From the NCBI RefSeq assembly GCF_002860405.1, contig NZ_NMWV01000025.1, positions 57,332 through 121,331 of the forward strand: a stretch of 64,000 bases of DNA. Direction: 5' to 3'. Within the stretch, counting starts at the first letter, position 1; every line of letters begins with the position of its first letter. This document shows positions 1 through 9,273 of this stretch, piece after piece. A model generated the notes under the pieces. That model did no database searches. It was given only the letters and a program-made list of their open reading frames with translations, and was not told the DNA's origin. The translations under genes were made by a program, and so were the position numbers. Origin of the DNA: Bifidobacterium imperatoris. Lineage in GTDB: Bacteria > Actinomycetota > Actinomycetes > Actinomycetales > Bifidobacteriaceae.

Positions 1-1483
1 CATCCAGCTTGAGCGAAACCACACGACTCTCATAGAACACCGGACGAGTGGCACCGTCCTCGACCGATTGGGTCATGTCATACACGTCCACGTAATCACC
101 GAATATCTCACGCGTGGACTTGTCCTGTGTCTCAATCGGAGTACCGGTAAATCCTATATAGGAAGCATTCGGCAGTGCCTGGCGCACCTTTAAAGCATCA
201 CCAATCGAACGAGTACCATCTGTATGAAGTTTCACCTCCAACCCGTACTGGCTGCGGTGAGCCTCATCAGCCATGACCACGATGTTATGCCTCTCGGATA
301 AGGGTTCATCGGATTCGCTGAATTTCTGCATCGTCGTGAATACGATGCCGTTCGCCTGCCGATTATCCAACAGTTCGATCAGATTCTCGCGACTTTCCGC
401 CTGTTGAGGAATCTGGCGCAAGAAATCCGAGCATTTAGCGAACTGACCATATAACTGTCCATCCAAATCAGTGCGATCAGTAGTCACGACAATCGTTGGA
501 CTGTTCACCTGTTCAGCCAGCAAATGCGCATAGAAGACCATCGACAATGATTTACCGGAACCCTGAGTATGCCAAAACACGCCAGCTTTGCCGTCGTTGT
601 TCATAGCATGCAAAGTACTCTCTACTGCCTTATGAACACCGAAGTACTGATGATATGCCGCGAGAATTTTCGCGGTTCCTTCTTCTGACTTGGAGAAACA
701 GATGAAATTCCGAAGAATATCAAGCAATCGTTCTTTCGGAAACATACCATCAAGCAAGGTAGTCCATCGAACAGCTATCTTGTTAGCAATCTTTGAATAG
801 TCACCATCAGCCGTCTTCCATTGCATGAAGCGATCTTCATTGGCCGTAATAGTTCCCACACGAGTGTCACTCATGTCGGTCATCACGCAAAACGCGTTGT
901 ACGTGAACAGCGAAGGAATGACCTTCATATAGTTTCTCAGCTGCAGATAGGCGTCCGAAGCATCAACGTTCTCACGTGACGGCGATTTCAGCTCGAATAC
1001 CACCAGTGGCATACCGTTGATAAAGACGATAATGTCAGGTCGTTTTTCTTCAAACTCAACGTATGTCCATTGATTGACTACGTTGAACGCGTTCCGTTCC
1101 GGATGGTCGAAATCAATTATTCGTACATGGTCTGTGTCCATTTTCTCTCCGTCGAAGAACGACACTTCAACACCGGACTGGAGATAGTCCATGAATTGGA
1201 TATTGCGGGACAGCAGATCCACTCCCTCGATATCTGTTACCTTACGCACAGCCTCAGCAAGAGCAGAAGGGTGCGCTTTCGGATTGATACGATGTAAACA
1301 ATCTTCCAATACTCCCGGCAACAGAGCATCACGATATAACTCATTCGTACGGTTTATATCCGGACCGTATAGCCATTCATACCCCAGCGACTGCAAACGC
1401 TGAATAACTGCATGTTCAAACATTGCTTCATCAAAGGAAGAGATATTGTTATCGCTTTCCAACTTGGACAAATGGTCAGTCAT
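1..1483 (-). CDS. hsdR: Type I restriction endonuclease subunit R (HsdR), N-terminal part, cut by window edge
   Basis: The reverse strand encodes about 494 residues of an HsdR subunit, the ATP-dependent translocase and nuclease of a type I restriction system that works with HsdM and HsdS. Seen in order: a nuclease core PDIIVFING...VVFELKSP near residues 150-170, Walker A HTQGSGKS near 300-310, and a DEAD-like box MADEAHRSQYG near 400. The ATG at 1483 lies 9 nt after AGAGG. An in-frame ATG at 1489 is too close to that ribosome site, so I prefer 1483. The helicase C-terminal half and hsdM/hsdS would lie left of the window. No damage is visible in the part present. Confidence 0.93.
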   Translation of the reverse strand, partial: MTDHLSKLESDNNISSFDEAMFEHAVIQRLQSLGYEWLYGPDINRTNELYRDALLPGVLEDCLHRINPKAHPSALAEAVRKVTDIEGVDLLSRNIQFMDYLQSGVEVSFFDGEKMDTDHVRIIDFDHPERNAFNVVNQWTYVEFEEKRPDIIVFINGMPLVVFELKSPSRENVDASDAYLQLRNYMKVIPSLFTYNAFCVMTDMSDTRVGTITANEDRFMQWKTADGDYSKIANKIAVRWTTLLDGMFPKERLLDILRNFICFSKSEEGTAKILAAYHQYFGVHKAVESTLHAMNNDGKAGVFWHTQGSGKSLSMVFYAHLLAEQVNSPTIVVTTDRTDLDGQLYGQFAKCSDFLRQIPQQAESRENLIELLDNRQANGIVFTTMQKFSESDEPLSERHNIVVMADEAHRSQYGLEVKLHTDGTRSIGDALKVRQALPNASYIGFTGTPIETQDKSTREIFGDYVDVYDMTQSVEDGATRPVFYESRVVSLKLD

Positions 1484-1668
1484 CGTCATAATCCTCTTTG
1501 CCCCTTTGCACGCTGAATACTTACCGGAAACACCAAACCATGCTACTATCTGGCAGATTATTTTGTTTGGTTCAACGCGAACCGTAAGAAGAAGCTCATG
1601 GCTATAAGCCAACGCCATTCCATACGGGTACTCTAGGCTATACAGGTGAATGTTTGGCAGGAGGGGCC

Positions 1669-3018
1669 ATGCGGACGATGATTGAGAAGGGGCTGTTGCT
1701 GGTGTTCAGCTTGGCTCTGATGCTCACATCATCTTTGGTCGCCGATTCTGGTTCATCATACGCGTATGCTTCAAACCATTATGTAGGACTTATTGCCGGT
1801 ATGCTGATTGCTATATCCGCCACTGGGTTATCCGAATGGCTGGCACGGCATGCTTGGGCCTGGCTGCCGGCATGCTGCTATGCCTTTGCCTCAACGGTAT
1901 TGCCATTGTGGATTATGTTTCTGCCGGTGATTAGTTATGATGCAGCGAAAACCACGAAGCCACTCCCCTCGCTGATTCACGCACTTTCCCACACATCGAT
2001 ACCAAAACGAACATCTTCACCAACGGCTATGCCATCGGCAGCTTCACCACCCGCACCATCGAATCAGCGTGTGCTGCTTATAGGCAATGCAATATCGCGA
2101 TGGTTGTGGTTGGTATCGATTGCCGCTGCGTTTGGACAAGCCTATTTTGGCGGAAATGCTTGGACTGGTACATTCTCCATCCGCATCTTTGTGATTGTTA
2201 CTGGAGCATGTGCACTGGGATTCGCGCTAGGTTGCCGCGCAAAAAGAGAAGCCGCGTTACGTCATATGTTGCGTGTGATGCAGGACCACGAAAGACAATC
2301 GGTTCGCGTCCATCGGCTACGGCTTGCTGATATAGACGAGGAACGCGCGCAATCGATTCGCATGGCCACGCTCGGTGAACGCACACGTATCGCCCGCGAA
2401 ATCCACGACAATGTGGGCCATCTATTGACGCGTGCCATTATGCAGGCGCAGGCCGGCAAAGCGGTGGCCGATGCCACTAATGATGCAATCGCCGCACAAA
2501 ACTTTGCCGCATTAAGCGGCACGCTCGATGATGCGATGACAATGGTGCGCAGGTCCGTACATGATCTGGAGGATGATGGCACAGATTTTGCTGCGCAAAT
2601 CAAGGATGCGGTCGCATCATTTGACGGCATCTCCGCAGGTTTCTCAGTGCGCTTGATTAATGATATTGCCGCTGCACCCGCACCGGTATCCCGTTGTTTG
2701 GCCACGGTGATTCGAGAGTCGTTAACGAATGTGGTGCGGCATAGCGAGGCGCAAAGTGCCAATGTGACATTGCGCAATTTTCCAGCGTTCTGGCAACTGG
2801 TAGTACAAGATGATGGCCCGGCAAAGCATGCATCGAACATAAGCGGCCCCACAATCCAAATCAGTCATGAATTGCCGCGTGGTATGGGATTAGCCGACAT
2901 CGATTCGCGTGTGCGTGCCATTGGAGGCACGGCAACATGCGGACCGTACAATCAGGGCTGGAGGGTGTTCGTTTCCATTCCCAAGCAACCGTGGATGAAG
3001 GAGACCAGAAATCAATGA
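1669..3018 (+). CDS. Two-component sensor histidine kinase, NarL/DesK type (HisKA_3)
   Basis: A 449-residue membrane sensor kinase. The N-terminal ~190 residues hold several hydrophobic segments. They are followed by a dimerisation/phosphoacceptor motif REIHDNVGHLL (His near residue 244), an N-box-like IRESLTNVVRHSE and an ATP-lid motif GMGLADIDSRVRAIGG near 404. This is the HisKA_3/HATPase arrangement that partners NarL-type regulators. AGGAGG at 1659-1664 lies just before the ATG at 1669, so I prefer it to an upstream in-frame TTG at 1654. The stop overlaps the start of the response regulator (ATGA), so the two are translationally coupled. The signal sensed cannot be read from the sequence. 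Confidence 0.9.
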   Translation: MRTMIEKGLLLVFSLALMLTSSLVADSGSSYAYASNHYVGLIAGMLIAISATGLSEWLARHAWAWLPACCYAFASTVLPLWIMFLPVISYDAAKTTKPLPSLIHALSHTSIPKRTSSPTAMPSAASPPAPSNQRVLLIGNAISRWLWLVSIAAAFGQAYFGGNAWTGTFSIRIFVIVTGACALGFALGCRAKREAALRHMLRVMQDHERQSVRVHRLRLADIDEERAQSIRMATLGERTRIAREIHDNVGHLLTRAIMQAQAGKAVADATNDAIAAQNFAALSGTLDDAMTMVRRSVHDLEDDGTDFAAQIKDAVASFDGISAGFSVRLINDIAAAPAPVSRCLATVIRESLTNVVRHSEAQSANVTLRNFPAFWQLVVQDDGPAKHASNISGPTIQISHELPRGMGLADIDSRVRAIGGTATCGPYNQGWRVFVSIPKQPWMKETRNQ

Positions 3019-3668
3019 GAATTGCCATCACAGATGATGATCCCATTGTCTGCCAATCCTTGGCGACTATTCTTTCCGCTACGAACGCGGCCGATGTGCT
3101 GTGGACTGCAAATGACGGCGATGCCGCAGTAACCAACTATTTCGCATCTCCGGCGAATCACCCGGATATTCTGCTCATTGACATTCAAATGCCCGGCAAG
3201 GATGGCCTCGCAGCGGCCCGCGAAATCCTTAAGAAAGATCCCGCAGCTCGTATTCTGTTTTTGACCACATTCGCGGATCAATCATATATTGCGCAGGCAA
3301 TGGCACTGGGCGCCAAAGGGTACCTGATTAAACAGGATGTGACTGCGGTTGGACCGGCATTGCAGGCGGTGATGGCCGGTCAGGTGGTGCTTGGCGCGGA
3401 AGTACTGGGGAAGCTGACCAGCAGCCAAGCAAGCGCAACCGCTGATGATTCAGCCCACGAGTCCGGTGAATCCATCGAACAACTACTCAATAAGAAGGAA
3501 CAAGTGATTGCTTCTCTGGTGGCGCAAGGTTTGGACAATCGGGATATCGCCGCGCAGCTGAGCTTGAGCGAAGGTACCGTGCGCAATCGAATCAGCGCGA
3601 TATTAGACAAACTCGGGCTCACGAATCGCACTCAATTGGCTATTGAGTGGATTCGTGAGCACCGGTGA
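3015..3668 (+). CDS. Response regulator, NarL/FixJ (LuxR-type HTH)
   Basis: A 217-residue regulator paired with the kinase just upstream (4-nt ATGA overlap). The receiver domain shows the acidic pair ITDDDP at the N-terminus, the phosphoacceptor in LLIDIQMPGKDG (Asp near 55) and the conserved Lys in GYLIKQD. The C-terminal LuxR-type DNA-binding domain contains LDNRDIAAQLSLSEGTVRNR. The start at 3015 follows AAGGAGA. A longer upstream reading frame lies inside the kinase and is unnecessary. Target genes are unknown; the neighbouring phosphate genes are on the opposite strand, so a link with them is only a guess. Confidence 0.92.
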   Translation: MRIAITDDDPIVCQSLATILSATNAADVLWTANDGDAAVTNYFASPANHPDILLIDIQMPGKDGLAAAREILKKDPAARILFLTTFADQSYIAQAMALGAKGYLIKQDVTAVGPALQAVMAGQVVLGAEVLGKLTSSQASATADDSAHESGESIEQLLNKKEQVIASLVAQGLDNRDIAAQLSLSEGTVRNRISAILDKLGLTNRTQLAIEWIREHR

Positions 3669-3678
3669 GCCGATAATA

Positions 3679-4302
3679 TCAGCTGTTTTTCATGACGATG
3701 CTGTCGACCACGTTGGCCACGGATTCGCAGTTGTCTGCACACTGCTCAAGATGGCGGAATACATCATGCCATGCGAATACCTGCAGCGGATCGGTACAAG
3801 TGGTATGCAGCGTGTGCATGGCTTCGATGAACACATGATCGGCATCGGTTTCGATGGTATTGATGGCGAACACGCGTTCGCGTAACGTCTTGGAACGCTT
3901 GAACTGCGGCAGCTCGCCGATAAGACCTTCAATCTGATCACAGGCATGCGAAACCATTTCGGTCATCTGCAATGCTTCAGGGCGAACATCCGTCACATTG
4001 TCGTAGTACATGCGGTCGAGCACACCTTCGATGCTGTCGATCACATCATCCAACACATAGCTCAACTGTCCGATGTCTTCACGATCGAACGGCGTGATGA
4101 AAGCGGTTACCAGCTCATCCATCAAACGGTGGCGAACCTTGTCGGCCGACTGCTCGATGCGATGCATTTCCTCCATGCTGTCCTTCAACTGTTCAGGGTC
4201 GAAGTTGTGCATCACTTCGCTTAAAAGATGCGCGGCCTGGCATGCGTATGCAGCGCTCTCGCGGAATCCGTCGAAGTAGAAGGAATCGTTTTTTCTTGCC
4301 AT
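3679..4302 (-). CDS. DUF47/PhoU-like phosphate transport accessory protein
   Basis: A 207-residue soluble, mostly helical protein (start MARKNDSFYFDGFRESAAYACQ) of the DUF47 family, which almost always accompanies PiT-type phosphate permeases and is thought to regulate them. The gene begins 14 nt after the stop of the adjacent PiT gene on the same strand, so they form a two-gene operon. AAAGGA lies about 8 nt before the ATG. It ends close to the 3' end of the convergent response regulator gene. No membrane segment is seen. Confidence 0.88.
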   Translation of the reverse strand: MARKNDSFYFDGFRESAAYACQAAHLLSEVMHNFDPEQLKDSMEEMHRIEQSADKVRHRLMDELVTAFITPFDREDIGQLSYVLDDVIDSIEGVLDRMYYDNVTDVRPEALQMTEMVSHACDQIEGLIGELPQFKRSKTLRERVFAINTIETDADHVFIEAMHTLHTTCTDPLQVFAWHDVFRHLEQCADNCESVANVVDSIVMKNS

Positions 4303-4316
4303 TGCTAGGTTCCTTT

Positions 4317-5369
4317 CTAGAACACGAACATGAAGAGTTTGGCCATAGCAAAGCTGATGAGGCCACAGCCGGGGAAGGTGAATACCCAGGTGAGCATCAT
4401 GTCTCGTACTACGCCGAAGTTGATAGCGGAAAGACGGCGGACCGCGCCCACGCCCATGATGGCGCTGGTTTTGGTATGTGTGGTGGAAACCGGGATACCG
4501 AGCACAGTCATCACTAACAGGCAGAGTGCACTGGAAAGGTCGGCGGAGAAGCCTTGGTATTTCTCCAATTTGACCATGTCCATGCCTACGGACTTGATGA
4601 TCTTCTCACCGCCGACCGAAGTGCCTATACCCATGATGGTGCTGCACAGAATCATCAGCCATACCGGAATCACCACACCGGCCACAGAAGATTGGCCGTT
4701 GCAGAAGGCCATGCCGAGGAATAATACGCCGATGAATTTCTGGCCATCCTGAGCACCATGCATGAAACTGTTAGCTGCCGCGCCGACGATCTGCGCATAC
4801 GTGAAAACGCCGTTCGTGCGTCGGCGGTCGAAGCCTGCGCAAATCAAAGTCACAATCTTGCAGACAATCCATCCCATACCGAAGCCGATGACAAGGCTGG
4901 CCACCAAGCCGTACAGTACTTTGACCCACTCGCCCATATTGACGCCGGCGATGCCACCTTGAATCGCGATGGCTGCGCCGGTCAGGCCTGCGATGAGGCT
5001 ATGGCTTTCGGACGTTGGGATGCCCAGCATCGATGCACCCACGCTGTATACCACAATGGAGAAAAGCGCCGCACATAAGGCAATGAGTGCGGAATGCGTA
5101 TCCCCTCCGAAATCGACCATGTTGGAGATGGTGGAGGCTACGGACGCATTGAATTGCGTCATCAAAAAAACGCCGAGGAAGTTGAAGATGGCCGCCATGA
5201 TGACCGCGGAGCGTACACGCATGCAACGGGTGGTCACACATGTGGCAATGGCATTGGGGGCGTCGGTCCAGCCATTGACAAAGATGACTCCGAGCGTCAA
5301 CAACGTTGTTACAGCTAAGGCTGGGTTGGAGAATACCTGCTGGATGAAATAGGCCAAGGATACGTCCAC
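4317..5369 (-). CDS. pit: PiT-family inorganic phosphate transporter
   Basis: A 350-residue integral membrane protein with about ten hydrophobic segments. The N-terminal half carries the PiT signature NGWTDAPNAIATCVTTR, and the C-terminal half its inverted counterpart around GTSVGGEKII and TSAIMGVGAVRRL. PiT proteins take up phosphate, often as metal-phosphate, with protons or Na+. Translation appears to start at GTG (5369) with only a weak AAGGTG upstream. First gene of an operon with the DUF47 protein. The family is sure; the coupling ion is not visible. Confidence 0.9.
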   Translation of the reverse strand: MDVSLAYFIQQVFSNPALAVTTLLTLGVIFVNGWTDAPNAIATCVTTRCMRVRSAVIMAAIFNFLGVFLMTQFNASVASTISNMVDFGGDTHSALIALCAALFSIVVYSVGASMLGIPTSESHSLIAGLTGAAIAIQGGIAGVNMGEWVKVLYGLVASLVIGFGMGWIVCKIVTLICAGFDRRRTNGVFTYAQIVGAAANSFMHGAQDGQKFIGVLFLGMAFCNGQSSVAGVVIPVWLMILCSTIMGIGTSVGGEKIIKSVGMDMVKLEKYQGFSADLSSALCLLVMTVLGIPVSTTHTKTSAIMGVGAVRRLSAINFGVVRDMMLTWVFTFPGCGLISFAMAKLFMFVF

Positions 5370-5591
5370 GGCTAATCTTCACCTTCTTCTTCGGGGGCGG
5401 CGGAAAGTCGTCACACCGATTGTAACCGATTGGTGACTACGTAGTGCGCATTCGTGGCGTCGCAACATGATCTTCTTAATGAGACAGCTCAATCATTCAC
5501 AAAAGGTGGCAGTCAGCATTCATTAAGGTGCACTCGTGTTTTTTCCTTAACAATGTGAGAAAATAGACGCAGTGTCAATAGGAGGTGTGTG

Positions 5592-6884
5592 ATGGTTGTA
5601 AGCACTGACGAGGGGCGTAACTTACCGGATTGGGTGCGTTATGGCGTGTTCTGGCAGGTGTATCCATTGGGGTTCTGCGGCGCGGATATTCGACCTCAGG
5701 GCCCTCGCACCTTCAACGGCCGCGGTCTTGATTCCATGATTGATTGGCTGGAATACGCGCGCAATCTTGGCGCATCTGGTCTGCTATTGGGACCGATTTT
5801 CGAATCGTCCACGCATGGGTACGACACGCTGGATCACATGCATGTCGACGTGCGGCTGGGTGGTGACGCTGCATTCGACCGTTTGGCCGACGCATGCCGA
5901 AACATGGGTTTGCAGTTGATTCTTGACGGCGTGTTCAATCATGTGAGTCGCCAGCATCCGGCGGTACAGGCCGCATTGGATGAAGCCGCAGGGCAGTCGA
6001 CTGCTGATAATCCTTGGCATGGCTTGGTTCGTGCGCATTTGGGACAGGATGGACAGCCACAGCTGGATGTATTCGAGGGTCATGGCGATCTGGTTGATCT
6101 CGACCATGATGCGCCGGAAACCGTGGAATATGTGGCGCGAGTGATGAATCATTGGCTTGATCGCGGTGCCGCAGGCTGGCGATTGGATGCCGCTTATGCC
6201 GTGCCTACCTCGTTCTGGGCCAAGGTATTGCCACAGGTGAAAGCCACACACCCGTATTCCTGGGTGTTCGGAGAAGTGATTCATGGCGATTACCCACAGA
6301 TCGTTGCGGACGCATCACTGGATTCGGTCACGCAATATGAGTTGTGGAAGTCGATTCAGCATGCCCTGGAAACCGATAATTTCTTTGAGTTGGATTGGAA
6401 TCTCAAACGTCATAACGCGTTTTTGGATTCATTTGTACCGCAAACATTCATCGGCAATCACGATGTGACACGCATTGCCTCGCAAATCGGCCCGGAAAAA
6501 GCTGCACTGGCATTGGCCGTATTGATGACCGTTGGCGGCGTGCCAAGCATTTATTACGGTGACGAGCAGGGCTATGTGGGCGTCAAACAGGAACGATTCG
6601 GTGGCGATGATGATGTGCGGCCAAAGTTCCCGCTCTCTCCTGTCGAATTATCCAAGCTTGGTGAGCCCACGTACCGACTGCATCAGGCACTGATTGCGCT
6701 ACGCCGCCGTAACCCGTGGCTGTTGGATGCTCGTACCGAAGCAATCAAGTTGGAGAATAAACGATTCGTCTATCGTTCGGTAAGTGCAGACGGCAATCAT
6801 TCGTTAACCGTATCGCTCAGTGTTGAAACAACACCAACGTTTACGATAACCGACACCAACGGCACAGTACTGTACCGGTATTAG
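5592..6884 (+). CDS. GH13 alpha-amylase-family glycoside hydrolase
   Basis: A 430-residue GH13 protein with no signal peptide, so cytoplasmic. Conserved blocks: LDGVFNHVSRQHP, nucleophile in GWRLDAAYAVP (Asp ~199), acid/base in VFGEVIHGDYP (Glu ~226), and transition-state stabiliser in FIGNHDVTRIAS (Asp ~289). It is shorter than a classic alpha-amylase and probably acts on short alpha-glucosides or maltodextrins; the exact substrate cannot be told. AGGAGG at 5580-5585 lies 6 nt before the ATG at 5592, which fixes the start over the in-frame GTG at 5589. A monocistronic unit ending at a strong terminator. Confidence 0.88.
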   Translation: MVVSTDEGRNLPDWVRYGVFWQVYPLGFCGADIRPQGPRTFNGRGLDSMIDWLEYARNLGASGLLLGPIFESSTHGYDTLDHMHVDVRLGGDAAFDRLADACRNMGLQLILDGVFNHVSRQHPAVQAALDEAAGQSTADNPWHGLVRAHLGQDGQPQLDVFEGHGDLVDLDHDAPETVEYVARVMNHWLDRGAAGWRLDAAYAVPTSFWAKVLPQVKATHPYSWVFGEVIHGDYPQIVADASLDSVTQYELWKSIQHALETDNFFELDWNLKRHNAFLDSFVPQTFIGNHDVTRIASQIGPEKAALALAVLMTVGGVPSIYYGDEQGYVGVKQERFGGDDDVRPKFPLSPVELSKLGEPTYRLHQALIALRRRNPWLLDARTEAIKLENKRFVYRSVSADGNHSLTVSLSVETTPTFTITDTNGTVLYRY

Positions 6885-6928
6885 TCAACCGTCGTACAAC
6901 GGCTCCCCTCAGTCAGCTACGTCTTTTT

Positions 6929-6950
6929 GGCTCCCTCTGATGAGGGAGCC
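6929..6950. repeat. Short perfect palindrome (9-bp arms)
   Basis: GGCTCCCTC, four bases, then GAGGGAGCC. It stands in intergenic DNA rich in similar CTCCC/GGGAG words (6900-6975) and looks like a dispersed intergenic palindrome. It may also help end transcription of the glycosidase gene. Confidence 0.5.
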
Positions 6951-6977
6951 GGCGCACGGAATGCGACTGAGGGAGAG

Positions 6978-7026
6978 AAAAAGCTGAAGGGTTGCAGTGT
7001 TTTGCACTGCAACCCTTCAGCTTTTT
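6978..7026. terminator. Bidirectional rho-independent terminator
   Basis: A perfect 22-bp inverted repeat (6978-6999 and 7005-7026) around a 5-base loop. It has an A tract on the left and a T tract on the right, so it can work on both strands. It lies exactly between the convergent glycosidase and helicase genes. Confidence 0.93.
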
Positions 7027-7038
7027 CTCAAGGACACA

Positions 7039-9012
7039 TTAGCGACGCCCGGAACGAGTACCTTGCATACGGAATGGAGTACGCCTCGTTTTGGATTGTT
7101 TGCCGAAATGCTTGGTATGGCGCTGCTGGGAGCCTTCCGTATTCCCATACTTTGCCTGCATACGGCGCTCGTGACGCTTTGCAGCCTCTCCACGTTCGTC
7201 TACGATAATGCGGTTCTCGTTACGGCGATGAATACGCTTGCCACCGTTCGAACCAGCGCGATCATCGTCGCGGCGACGGTTGCGAGCATCCGCACCACGA
7301 CGAGTATCATTACGCCAATCGCCGCGCTTGCCAGCTTCCTGGCGATAATCCTTGCGATGGTTGCCGCCTGAATGCCTACGTTCCTCGGGATGCTCGAATA
7401 AGTAGTCTCGACGCTCGGCCTCACGATCGCTTAGACCAGCTCGACGCTCAGCACGATTCGGTTTACGAGGCTTGCTCGACTTTGCATCACGAGCCTGACG
7501 CTCCATATCGCGCTTGGCCTGCTCTGCAGCTTCCAAACGTTCGGCGGCGCGGCGACGTCGACGGTCCTTCTTGCGGGCATTACGCTCCTGCTCAAGCTGA
7601 CGAGCGCGAGCCTCGCGCTCCTCTTTGCTCAGGCGCGGAGTTTCCTGCTTGCCGCCACGACGCTTGCCACCGACCGGCTGAGACTTGTCGAGATTCCAAT
7701 CGTTGACGATAGGCGCGCGCTCCCCCACCAGCTCCAATACTTCAGGAGATTCATGGGTAACCTCAACCGGCTTGACGGTGATTCCGGCTTCGCGAAGCAT
7801 ACGACGGGTCTGGCGGCGCTGTTCGGGAAGCACAATAGTCACCACATCACCGGCGCGACCGGCACGAGCGGTACGGCCCGAACGGTGAAGGAAAGCCTTA
7901 GGATCTTCTGGCGGCTCCACCTGCACTACAAGTTCCACGCCGGAGACATCAATACCACGAGCAGCCACATCGGTGGCCACCATTACATGTACGTCACCGG
8001 ATTCGAAAGCGGCCAGGTTACGGTCGCGCTGGTTCTGGTTCAGGTTACCATGCAGTTCCGCTGCCGGAATACCGTTCTGCGTGAGGTTCTTGGCGAGCTT
8101 CTTGGTTTGGAACTTGGTACGAGTGAAGAGGATGCGCTGCCCCACGCCTGAAGCAAGCGTGCGCACCAGCTCATGCTTATCCGTGCGAGTGGTTTCGAAT
8201 ACGTGATGGGTCATCAGATCCGGTTCAGCGTTGGCTTCATCCACGCTGTGCACCTTCGGGTCCTTCAGGAATTCCTCCACCACCGTATCCACGCCATGAT
8301 CGAGCGTTGCGGAAAACAGCATGTGCTGGGCATCAGGACGAACCTGCTCAAGCAGTCGCTTGACCGGAGGCAGGAAGCCCATGTCCGCCATTTCATCGGC
8401 TTCGTCGATAACCACGACTTCGACGCTGGACAGCGTCAGGTGCTTTTGACGAAGTAAATCCTCAAGGCGGCCAGGGCATGCGACCACAATATCCGCGCCT
8501 TGGCGCAGATCGCGCACCTGACGGTTCTGGTTCACGCCACCGTACACCGTGGTGGTGCCAATGCCGTATACGTGCGCCAGCGGAGCGATCACATCATTGA
8601 TCTGGTTGGCAAGCTCGCGAGTTGGAGCCAGCACCAATCCGCGCGGATGCGGCAGAAAATCGTCAGCTCGGCGTTCTTCCAGCTTTTCCTGCTTACGACG
8701 TTTGATTTCACGGCGGAATTCTTCCATTGCCAACTCGCCGAGCGAATCATATTCGCCAAGGCGCGCAACCAGCGGAATGGAAAAAGCCAAGGTTTTACCA
8801 GAACCGGTACGTCCACGGCCAAGAATATCGCGGCCGGACAGGGAATCAGGCAACGTGTCAGCCTGAATAGGGAAAGCAGTTTTCTTATCGTCACGGGCAA
8901 GTTCTCGGACAATCGGTCCGGGTACGCCAAGCTCGCCGAAAGCCATCGGACGAGTTTCTTCATCGCCGTTCATAAAGGTGTCGGCGTTATCTTCAAAATC
9001 GGTATAGGGCAC
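7039..9012 (-). CDS. DEAD-box ATP-dependent RNA helicase
   Basis: A 657-residue cytoplasmic RNA helicase for RNA or ribosome remodelling. Ordered motifs: Q-motif region (ARDDKKTAFPIQADTLP), Walker A GRTGSGKT, PTRELA, VIDEADEMADMGF, SAT, and the C-terminal helicase motifs VATDVAARGIDV and HRSGRTARAGR. A long Arg/Lys-rich tail after about residue 440 is typical of actinobacterial RhlE/CsdA-like enzymes and probably binds RNA. The start is a GTG at 9012 with GAAAGG 5-6 nt upstream. The gene ends at the shared bidirectional terminator. Confidence 0.94.
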   Translation of the reverse strand: MPYTDFEDNADTFMNGDEETRPMAFGELGVPGPIVRELARDDKKTAFPIQADTLPDSLSGRDILGRGRTGSGKTLAFSIPLVARLGEYDSLGELAMEEFRREIKRRKQEKLEERRADDFLPHPRGLVLAPTRELANQINDVIAPLAHVYGIGTTTVYGGVNQNRQVRDLRQGADIVVACPGRLEDLLRQKHLTLSSVEVVVIDEADEMADMGFLPPVKRLLEQVRPDAQHMLFSATLDHGVDTVVEEFLKDPKVHSVDEANAEPDLMTHHVFETTRTDKHELVRTLASGVGQRILFTRTKFQTKKLAKNLTQNGIPAAELHGNLNQNQRDRNLAAFESGDVHVMVATDVAARGIDVSGVELVVQVEPPEDPKAFLHRSGRTARAGRAGDVVTIVLPEQRRQTRRMLREAGITVKPVEVTHESPEVLELVGERAPIVNDWNLDKSQPVGGKRRGGKQETPRLSKEEREARARQLEQERNARKKDRRRRRAAERLEAAEQAKRDMERQARDAKSSKPRKPNRAERRAGLSDREAERRDYLFEHPEERRHSGGNHRKDYRQEAGKRGDWRNDTRRGADARNRRRDDDRAGSNGGKRIHRRNENRIIVDERGEAAKRHERRMQAKYGNTEGSQQRHTKHFGKQSKTRRTPFRMQGTRSGRR

Positions 9013-9147
9013 AGTGGCCTTTCATCATCAGGCACGCATGGTAATCGCGTGAAATATGCAAACTACCTGAGCCTAGCCCAAGCCCCCTACTTTATAGGTA
9101 TCCATCGCAATAACACATAATGGAGTCCCTATTAACGGCATAAAAAA

Positions 9148-9253
9148 CCCACCGTGTGGCAATTCATCCACGGTGTGGTATCACCATTTTTGGGTTTGGC
9201 GGAATTGCGCCATTTTGGGATACCACACGGTGAGAATTTCACCACACGGTGGG
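9148..9253. repeat. Nested imperfect inverted repeat built from a CACACGGTG word
   Basis: The outer arms 9148-9159 and 9242-9253 are exactly complementary (CCCACCGTGTGG / CCACACGGTGGG). The inner arms 9168-9182 and 9219-9232 contain the same word again, so it occurs four times. It lies in the 261-bp gap after the permease stop and before the helicase start, both on the minus strand. It may be a terminator for the permease, an operator upstream of the helicase, or a mobile miniature repeat. Confidence 0.6.
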
Positions 9254-9273
9254 CTTGTACCCCGCATCAAGCA

